NCBI GenBank assembly: GCA_023133595.1 | Contig: JAGLWF010000001.1 | Coordinates: 124,494 to 188,493 of the forward strand | Source: Nanobdellota archaeon | Lineage (GTDB): Archaea > Nanobdellota > Nanobdellia > Woesearchaeales > WJKV01 | Direction of reading: 5' to 3' | Length of the DNA stretch: 64,000 bases | Notes under the pieces: generated by a model | Told to the model about the DNA's origin: nothing | The model's input: only the letters and a program-made list of their open reading frames with translations | Databases searched by the model: none | Shown here: positions 59,386-64,000 of the stretch, piece after piece | Layout of the letters: the number at the start of each line of letters is the position of its first letter | How positions within the stretch are numbered: the first letter of the stretch is position 1 | Program-made: the position numbers and the translations under genes

Positions 59386-59964
59386 TTATGCTATCTCTTT
59401 ACCATCCTTTTCAATAATATAGATCCCATCCTGGAAAATTCGGGAATCCCGGCCTTTAATTCGTGTTAAATTTTCAATATTTGCTGCAGTCTGTCCTGCC
59501 AGCTCTTTATCGATACTCTCGACTATGATATCGGTTCCTTGAATCGTTACTTTCACATTCTCGCGCAATGTAATTTTTCTTGGCACTGCTTCTCCAAGGA
59601 AGTTCTTTATTACAAAGCCCTTGCCAGAGATTGAGACATTCATTGGAAAATGGCCAGAACATATTTTTAATTTGTAGACATGGCCTTCAGTGACTCCTTT
59701 GAACATTGTCTTCATATGCGCCTTTAATGTTCCGCCCATCTTTCTCTCTCGCTTGGTTGCTTTCCCAGCTACGATAATGATTTTGTTATTCTCTGTTGAT
59801 AGTTTGAAATTTGGAGATGAAAATGTTCGTGTCAGGCTTTTATCTCCAGCTGAGATTGTGACATCAAAACCAGCAATAGCTACATTAATTCCTTCTGGAA
59901 TCTCCAGCTCTTCACGCAAGCCGTCCTTTGCTTTGCCTTTGGTTTTCTTTTTCTTTGTCGCCAT
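59386..59964 (-). CDS. rpl6: 50S ribosomal protein uL6
   Basis: A 192-residue protein with two L6 modules. The first has ELEIPEGINVAIAGFDVTISAGDKSLTRTFSSPNFKLS and KMGGTLKAHMKTMFKGVTEGHVYKLKICSGHFPMNVSISGKGFVIKNFLGEAVPRKI. The second ends SIDKELAGQTAANIENLTRIKGRDSRIFQDGIYIIEK. A short Lys-rich N-terminal addition is present. Near the GTPase centre of the large subunit. Confidence 0.97.
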   Translation of the reverse strand: MATKKKKTKGKAKDGLREELEIPEGINVAIAGFDVTISAGDKSLTRTFSSPNFKLSTENNKIIIVAGKATKRERKMGGTLKAHMKTMFKGVTEGHVYKLKICSGHFPMNVSISGKGFVIKNFLGEAVPRKITLRENVKVTIQGTDIIVESIDKELAGQTAANIENLTRIKGRDSRIFQDGIYIIEKDGKEIA

Positions 59965-59973
59965 CTTTACGAT

Positions 59974-60363
59974 CTAATAACAATAAGCTAAAAGTACGCC
60001 TCCTGTCTTCTTCTCTATAGCTTCTTTATGTGTCATGATCCCGAATGGGGTTGACAGTATGATCAGGCCGAAACCTTTTGCAGGAAGATATTGTTTTTCG
60101 CTCTTCTCGATCTCTGCAAATCTGACTGAGAATCGCGGTTTGATAACACCGCAATCATTTATCTTTCCCAGTAAATAAATCTTTAAATGTCCGCCTTTTA
60201 CTTTCTCTTCCTCGTAACTTCCGATATATCCTTCTTTATTCAATATATCAAAGACTATCTTGATTGTTTTGCTTACTGGTTTGATAACTACTTCTGTCCT
60301 TCCGATTTTCTCGTGTTGCGCTAGCATTGAAAGTGCGTTTGCCAATGGGTCATTTAGTGCCAT
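59974..60363 (-). CDS. rps8: 30S ribosomal protein uS8
   Basis: A 129-residue archaeal uS8 of normal length. It starts LNDPLANALSMLAQHEKIGRTEVVIKPVSKTIKIVFDILNKEGYIGSYEEEK, and ends with KGFGLIILSTPFGIMTHKEAIEKKTGGVLLAYCY, the 16S-helix-21-binding C domain. It lies 9 bp after uS14 and 9 bp before uL6. Confidence 0.97.
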   Translation of the reverse strand: MALNDPLANALSMLAQHEKIGRTEVVIKPVSKTIKIVFDILNKEGYIGSYEEEKVKGGHLKIYLLGKINDCGVIKPRFSVRFAEIEKSEKQYLPAKGFGLIILSTPFGIMTHKEAIEKKTGGVLLAYCY

Positions 60364-60372
60364 TTTTCCTCT

Positions 60373-60603
60373 CTATGAATATTGTTTAAATCCTATCTTT
60401 GTTGCAATCTCCCTGAAACATCTTCTGCAGAGATTAAGACCATACTTAGAAACAAACCCACGGGTTGTTCCACATCTTGTGCATTTATGCCTTGCTCTGC
60501 CGCATGTTCTCTTTTTTGGGGTGCTATGTTTCTTGAACTTTTTCAATTTAACAGGATTGTTATTCAATTGTTTCAATATTTTTGTCCAGTTTGCGGTTGT
60601 CAT
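60373..60603 (-). CDS. rps14: 30S ribosomal protein uS14 (zinc form)
   Basis: A 76-residue protein. The last about 45 residues match archaeal S14: [40 protein letters not shown], with the four zinc cysteines CxxC...CxxC. The first about 25 residues ([25 protein letters not shown]) exceed the usual archaeal length of about 54, but the ATG lies directly after uL5's stop (1 bp gap), so the longer form is kept. Small-subunit head. Confidence 0.93.
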   Translation of the reverse strand: MTTANWTKILKQLNNNPVKLKKFKKHSTPKKRTCGRARHKCTRCGTTRGFVSKYGLNLCRRCFREIATKIGFKQYS

Positions 60604-60604
60604 T

Positions 60605-61117
60605 TTATGCCTCGATTATTGTTACCTTAAAATTCTTTTTCATGAATCCCATTGCATCTTCTTTTGATACCCTGTGTCTTTCTGGAATCTTCTTTTTCAG
60701 GTACCTACGATTTTTAATTCGATATCCCGGACGTTTTAACGTGATAGCAATCTCAAAACCCATGATTCCTATATCCGCATCATATTTCACGTCTTGCAGA
60801 TCGATATATTCGTGGATCCCAAAGGAAAAGTTTCCTTGATCATCAAACATCTTCTCTTTCAATTTGTTATCCTTAGCACGAAGCAATCGTTTCAATAATA
60901 CTTTTGCTTCTTCATTTCGAAGTGTGAGTTTACAGCCAATAGGCAGATTTTTCCTAAGGCTCCATGCAGCAATTCTTTCTTTTGCAAATGTTTTAACTGG
61001 ATCACGGCCAGCAAGCATCTTGATTAACTTTATTCCCTTATCCAATCTAGCTTGGTCCTTTCCAGCACCAAAATTCAAGGTGACTTTCTCTATTTGTATA
61101 TCTTTCATTGAATTCAT
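60605..61117 (-). CDS. rpl5: 50S ribosomal protein uL5
   Basis: A 170-residue protein. Signature: [80 protein letters not shown], then [50 protein letters not shown]. The first ATG overlaps eS4's stop (ATGA); the ATG three codons in (61108) is the alternative. Binds 5S rRNA and contacts the P-site tRNA. Confidence 0.96.
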   Translation of the reverse strand: MNSMKDIQIEKVTLNFGAGKDQARLDKGIKLIKMLAGRDPVKTFAKERIAAWSLRKNLPIGCKLTLRNEEAKVLLKRLLRAKDNKLKEKMFDDQGNFSFGIHEYIDLQDVKYDADIGIMGFEIAITLKRPGYRIKNRRYLKKKIPERHRVSKEDAMGFMKKNFKVTIIEA

Positions 61118-61818
61118 TTTTTAAGCCTGATCAAAGATTCTTTCTCTCCTATAACAAATGCGTATTTTTTGAGTGTAGTGAACTGCTCACCCTTTGTTTT
61201 AACTATGATCTGATCGTCGTATAATTTTTTACTGATTATTTCAACGACTGTTCCAAGCACGCTAATGTGTTTCCCTCCTGTCAAGAAGATCATTGCGCCT
61301 GTTTTCAGTTCTAATTTCTGGGAAATTTTATTTGTCTCTGTCTCTAAGACCGCGGAATCTCCTGTCTTGTATTTCTCTTTGACAATGAAATTCTCACCAT
61401 TATGAAAATGTATGACTGTTTGACCCTTTTTTCCTATCGTCTTTTTGTTTATCTTCGCAATTCGCAGTTTTGCGTCTTTTTCATCTGTCTCAGATAAAAT
61501 TAGTTTGTTTTTCTCATCCAGAAGGACACGAAAGTGCAATTTTAATTTTGCAATTGAAAGGATATCCATCAATCCAATGATTCTGCGCGGATCCCTGACA
61601 ACTTTATTATTGATCTTCACTTCCTTGTTATTCAATATCTGTTTTGCTTCTTTTGTTGTTGCGACTATTTTCAATATATCTCGAAGTACAACTACTAAAG
61701 GCAATCCATATGCCATGCTGTGCGCACCGGGTTTTGGCCTTGAAATGAAAGTTGTCTTTTTCCTTTCAATACGCCATGTTCGTGGCGCTGCCAATCTCAA
61801 TAAGTGATTCTTTACCAT
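61114..61818 (-). CDS. rps4e: 30S ribosomal protein eS4
   Basis: A 234-residue protein. It starts HLLRLAAPRTWRIERKKTTFISRPKPGAHSMAYGLPLVVVLRDILKIVATTKEAKQIL, followed by an S4-type RNA-binding domain (NNKEVKINNKVVRDPRRIIGLMDILSI) and a KOW barrel (LTGGKHISVLGTVVEIISKK). Normal archaeal length. It precedes uL5 with a 4-bp overlap. Binds 16S 5' domain. Confidence 0.97.
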   Translation of the reverse strand: MVKNHLLRLAAPRTWRIERKKTTFISRPKPGAHSMAYGLPLVVVLRDILKIVATTKEAKQILNNKEVKINNKVVRDPRRIIGLMDILSIAKLKLHFRVLLDEKNKLILSETDEKDAKLRIAKINKKTIGKKGQTVIHFHNGENFIVKEKYKTGDSAVLETETNKISQKLELKTGAMIFLTGGKHISVLGTVVEIISKKLYDDQIIVKTKGEQFTTLKKYAFVIGEKESLIRLKK

Positions 61819-61833
61819 TTTATCGTCCTATTT

Positions 61834-62256
61834 TTATTTTTGCTCCTCTTTGGTTTTCTTTTCAGATTTTTTCTTCTTCTTAACTTTCCTTTCTTTCAGT
61901 CTGTTCTTATCGTCCATGACCATTGTTACGATCTGAAGGTTTGACGCATGGATTGGATAAGATGTTTCTGAACCATCCCTCTTTGTGATCCTGATCTTTT
62001 CAAGGTATACTTTTGAATTTTTCACATCAACACGTTCGATCTTTGCTTCGTGTCCCTTGAACTGGCCACGAAGAATCTTGACACGGTCTCCGACACGTAC
62101 AGGAACTGATCTTTTCTTATGTTTTTCCCGAAGAGGTTTTGTCAAATTAGCTGTCATGAATTTTCTCTGGATATGTTTCGGAGCTTTCGCTCTGAATTTC
62201 CTCTGCTTTCCAGGGTTTTTGCTTGAATTCCAGCTTTTTGAATAATTCTTTTTCAT
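61834..62256 (-). CDS. rpl24: 50S ribosomal protein uL24
   Basis: The track's start (62271) is a TTG inside uL14's end; the ATG at 62256 (MKKNYSKSWNSSKNPGKQRK) is preferred because GAGGAG lies 4-10 nt upstream. The 140-residue product has the L24 KOW domain: VPVRVGDRVKILRGQFKGHEAKIERVDVKNSKVYLEKIRITKRDGSE (about 50-95). A Lys-rich tail (KERKVKKKKKSEKKTKEEQK) closes it. Assembly initiator of the large subunit and near the exit tunnel. Confidence 0.96.
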   Translation of the reverse strand: MKKNYSKSWNSSKNPGKQRKFRAKAPKHIQRKFMTANLTKPLREKHKKRSVPVRVGDRVKILRGQFKGHEAKIERVDVKNSKVYLEKIRITKRDGSETSYPIHASNLQIVTMVMDDKNRLKERKVKKKKKSEKKTKEEQK

Positions 62257-62263
62257 TCTCTCC

Positions 62264-62665
62264 TCAGACAATTATCTTTGAAAGTTTTGCCACTCCTGGC
62301 CATCTCTCTGCTGCTTCTTTTGCAACAGGTCCTTTGAAGAGGGTTCCTTTAGGATTTCCCTTATCATCTTTCAGGACTACAACAGCATTATCTTCGAACT
62401 TTATACGCATCCCGTCCGGTCTTCTGTATTCTTTTTTCTGACGGACAAGCACTGCGAATACGACCTGTTTCCGCATCTCTTTTGTTCCTTTCTTGACAGA
62501 GACCAGCATCAAATCACCAATCCCAGCTGAACTTATCCTACGCTTGACAGTTTTAGACAGCTTGACACTGACAACCCTGACTAGCTTGGCCCCACTATTA
62601 TCACAAGTGGCTATAAGCGAGCCTTGATTCACGCCTTTGGTTATTTTGCTTCTTGATGCTTTCAT
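62264..62665 (-). CDS. rpl14: 50S ribosomal protein uL14
   Basis: A 133-residue protein of normal archaeal length. Signature: GSLIATCDNSGAKLVRVVSVK (about 16-36), ISSAGIGDLMLVSVKKGTKEMRKQVVFAVLVRQKKEYRRPDGMRIKFEDNAVVVLKDDKGNPKGTLFKGPVAKEAAERWPGVAKLSKIIV. Overlaps the uS17 stop by 4 bp. Forms part of the intersubunit face. Confidence 0.97.
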   Translation of the reverse strand: MKASRSKITKGVNQGSLIATCDNSGAKLVRVVSVKLSKTVKRRISSAGIGDLMLVSVKKGTKEMRKQVVFAVLVRQKKEYRRPDGMRIKFEDNAVVVLKDDKGNPKGTLFKGPVAKEAAERWPGVAKLSKIIV

Positions 62666-63006
62666 TCTTGTTCACTTGTATTTTCGATTATGACAAATCT
62701 TTTTGTCTTGCTGATCGGTCTTGATTCCATTAATTTTACAACATCTCCTTCTTTAGCATTAATACATAGAGGATTATGAACTCGAACTTTGCTTGTACGT
62801 TTCTCAAAACGATTGTATTTAGGAAGATACTGCTTCCTAATTCGTTCTACTGTAGCTGTTTTCAATACCTTAGCAGCAACAACAGTGCCTGTCAATATTC
62901 TGCCTCGGAGTTTCAGACCTCCATGAAAAGGGCAGTGCCTATCTTCACAAGCCTTCTTTGGCGCTTTTACATCAACGCCAATGTTCTTAACTTTTTGTTC
63001 CTTCAA
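62662..63006 (-). CDS. rps17: 30S ribosomal protein uS17
   Basis: A 114-residue archaeal S17. The Cys-containing N-terminal section ACEDRHCPFHGGLKLRGRILTGTVVAAKVLKTATVERI (about 19-56) is typical for archaeal/eukaryotic S17. The OB core goes on with YNRFEKRTSKVRVHNPLCINAKEGDVVKLMESRPISKTKRFVII. Binds the 16S 5' domain. It lies 7 bp after the RNase P subunit gene and overlaps uL14. Confidence 0.97.
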   Translation of the reverse strand: MKEQKVKNIGVDVKAPKKACEDRHCPFHGGLKLRGRILTGTVVAAKVLKTATVERIRKQYLPKYNRFEKRTSKVRVHNPLCINAKEGDVVKLMESRPISKTKRFVIIENTSEQE

Positions 63007-63013
63007 TTTCGGT

Positions 63014-63274
63014 TCACCTTTTGATCCGTTCTTCCGGCCTGCCTTTCAATAGACGGCCAGCGACCCGTATACCCAATTCAATAATTTCCAGTTTGAGTAT
63101 CTGGTCTTTGAGTATCTTGATTTCCCGATCATCATGCTCGATGACGATCGTGTTCGCGGTTTCGTCAACAACTTTTCCTCTGAAACCTTGAATCTGTTTG
63201 TTTTCCGCTTCAACAATCTCGATTGTGAAGCCTATGATTTCTCCCTTGAAGGGGAGATTTTCTTTTTTTGTCAT
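63014..63274 (-). CDS. rnp1: RNase P protein component 1 (Rpp29)
   Basis: An 86-residue protein of the archaeal Rpp29/Pop4 family. The Sm-like barrel is clear: PFKGEIIGFTIEIVEAENKQIQGFRGKVVDETANTIVIEHDDREIKILKDQILKLEI. It works with Rpp21, Rpp30, Pop5 and L7Ae on the RNase P RNA to mature tRNA 5' ends. The place between SUI1 and uS17 is conserved in archaea. Slightly short in the N-terminal helix compared with about 95-130 residues elsewhere. Confidence 0.95.
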   Translation of the reverse strand: MTKKENLPFKGEIIGFTIEIVEAENKQIQGFRGKVVDETANTIVIEHDDREIKILKDQILKLEIIELGIRVAGRLLKGRPEERIKR

Positions 63275-63280
63275 TTGATC

Positions 63281-63589
63281 TTATTTGACTTCGATTGTTT
63301 CTGGGGCAAACCCTTGCGCTGCCAGGATCTTTCTCACTTGTTTCTTATGGTTTCCCTGAAGCACGATTTGATTTCCTTTGTACGTGCCACCGCACGCAAG
63401 CTTCAGCTTCAGTTTCTTTGTCAACTCTTCGATATTGATGTCTGTGATGTCAATTCCTGAAATTATCGTGTATATTTTTCCAAACTTTCGTTTTTCAGTC
63501 CTAACAACGATTTTTTGACTTTCCTTTGCGATTGTTTCACAAACGCAAAGTTCTTTTGGAAGCCCACACTTGGAGCATATATTACTCAT
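63281..63589 (-). CDS. Translation initiation factor aIF1 (SUI1)
   Basis: A 102-residue protein. N-terminal zinc-type knuckle ICSKCGLPKELCVCE (about 4-18) then the SUI1 fold: VRTEKRKFGKIYTIISGIDITDINIEELTKKLKLKLACGGTYKGNQIVLQGNHKKQVRKILAAQGF. aIF1 binds the P site and governs start-codon choice. It starts within the uL29 stop (4-bp overlap) and is 6 bp before rnp1. Confidence 0.96.
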   Translation of the reverse strand: MSNICSKCGLPKELCVCETIAKESQKIVVRTEKRKFGKIYTIISGIDITDINIEELTKKLKLKLACGGTYKGNQIVLQGNHKKQVRKILAAQGFAPETIEVK

Positions 63590-63777
63590 TTTTTTCCGGT
63601 TTTATTAGTTGTTTTAATTCTCGCCAGTATCTTCTTTATTTGCTTGATCCTACCAGAATTTTCTGGCGAAGTTCCAGTAGCTACTTTAGCATAAAGTTTC
63701 ATCAATTCCTTTCTTAATTCAACCTCTTTGGCTTTCAGGTCCTCGGAACCTAATTGTTTTATTTCTCGAAATTTCAT
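63586..63777 (-). CDS. rpl29: 50S ribosomal protein uL29
   Basis: A 63-residue two-helix protein: KFREIKQLGSEDLKAKEVELRKELMKLYAKVATGTSPENSGRIKQIKKILARIKTTNK. Normal length. It borders the peptide exit tunnel with uL23. It starts 1 bp after the stop of the preceding partial gene (uS3), as in the conserved archaeal order S3-L29-SUI1. Confidence 0.96.
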   Translation of the reverse strand: MKFREIKQLGSEDLKAKEVELRKELMKLYAKVATGTSPENSGRIKQIKKILARIKTTNKTGKK

Positions 63778-63778
63778 T

Positions 63779-64000
63779 TTATTCTTCTACTTCTTCAACC
63801 TTTTCTTCTATTTTTGCTTCTTCAACTTTTTCTGCCGATTTAGTTTCTTCTGTTTCTTTCTTACGTGATCGTGATGTTTTCTTCTTCGCTGGTTTCTTTT
63901 CTTTTGTCTCTTCTGTTGTTTCAGCTTCTTCTTCAATCAGTTCTTCTGTTGGTTCAGCAACAAGTCCAAGATCTTCTTCGTCTACAGTACCTTCAACCTT
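63779..64000 (-). CDS. rps3: 30S ribosomal protein uS3, C-terminal tail (partial)
   Basis: A reverse frame open from the right edge to TAA at 63779-63781, not in the ORF track. It encodes the last 73 residues, all low-complexity: KVEGTVDEEDLGLVAEP, then Glu/Thr runs, a short basic part (KKTSRSRKK) and KVEEAKIEEKVEEVEE. Nothing in these residues identifies the protein; the call rests on gene order, since uS3 precedes uL29 in archaea, and on similar tails in neighbouring r-proteins. The domain part lies outside the window. Confidence 0.65.
   Translation of the reverse strand, partial: KVEGTVDEEDLGLVAEPTEELIEEEAETTEETKEKKPAKKKTSRSRKKETEETKSAEKVEEAKIEEKVEEVEE

Noticed and set aside
1-64000. tRNA, rRNA, insertion sequence or prophage
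   Set aside because: I looked through the intergenic gaps for TPsiC-like GTTCGAATC motifs, transposase motifs and terminal repeats; matches found were inside genes, and no complete structure was seen.

Overview
The window is archaeal chromosome. Evidence: eukaryote-type ribosomal proteins (eL14, eL34, eL19, eL32, eS4), FEN1, RFC small subunit, RadB, PAN, aPelota, aMBF1, tRNA-splicing endonuclease, Trm5, AglB, and TATA boxes centred about 26-28 bp upstream of many start codons. Low GC, lysine/isoleucine-rich proteins, small compact genes, r-proteins with long Lys/Glu tails and many surface proteins of no known family suggest a DPANN lineage (Woesearchaeota/Pacearchaeota-like). That placement is an inference; there is no rRNA in the window to test it.

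Region by region. (1) 0-24.3 kb: cell-surface glycan and lipid region. It holds a methyltransferase (cut by the left edge), GT9 and GT4 glycosyltransferases, a DUF2304/GT2 pair, a UbiA-family enzyme resembling decaprenyl-phosphate phosphoribosyltransferase, two DUF362 proteins, an FAD oxidoreductase, a B12-type radical SAM protein, the oligosaccharyltransferase AglB fused to a parvulin domain, a geranylgeranyl-reductase-like enzyme, and several polytopic GT-C-like proteins plus a processive GT2 synthase. A few housekeeping genes (AK6-like kinase, YjbQ, aMBF1) are mixed in. (2) 24.4-38.2 kb: information processing and proteostasis. RadB, uS2, RNA ligase-like phosphodiesterase, TRAM protein, an EndA / wHTH protein / FEN1 / Trm5 operon, a candidate box C/D sRNA, PAN, a TyrRS-TldD-TldE operon, a lone Cas4-like nuclease, a PRC-barrel protein and RFC small subunit. 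(3) 38.2-45.7 kb: a block of five uncharacterised envelope proteins on the minus strand (TM-anchored beta-sandwich protein, 1054-residue polytopic protein, three lipoproteins). This is the best candidate for an undescribed system. (4) 45.8-52.8 kb: pelota, a TrmB-family regulator, PheRS alpha and beta, and a large secreted protein. (5) 52.8-64 kb: the conserved S3-to-L14e ribosomal/SecY operon on the minus strand. It lacks the usual adk and cmk genes and carries an extra small membrane protein between uL30 and uL15.

How the genes fit together: region 1 would make lipid-linked sugars, assemble surface glycans outside the membrane and transfer them to proteins (AglB). Region 3 would supply surface lipoproteins that are plausible clients or partners. 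SecY and the DUF106/EMC3-like protein in region 5 handle membrane insertion. First genes of transcription units look leaderless or carry very short leaders; genes inside operons mostly overlap by 4 bp or carry Shine-Dalgarno sequences. No rRNA, tRNA, CRISPR array, insertion sequence or clear prophage was seen. No stretch above 300 bp lacks a gene; the longest gaps (about 110-185 bp) are the leaders or intergenic regions described below.
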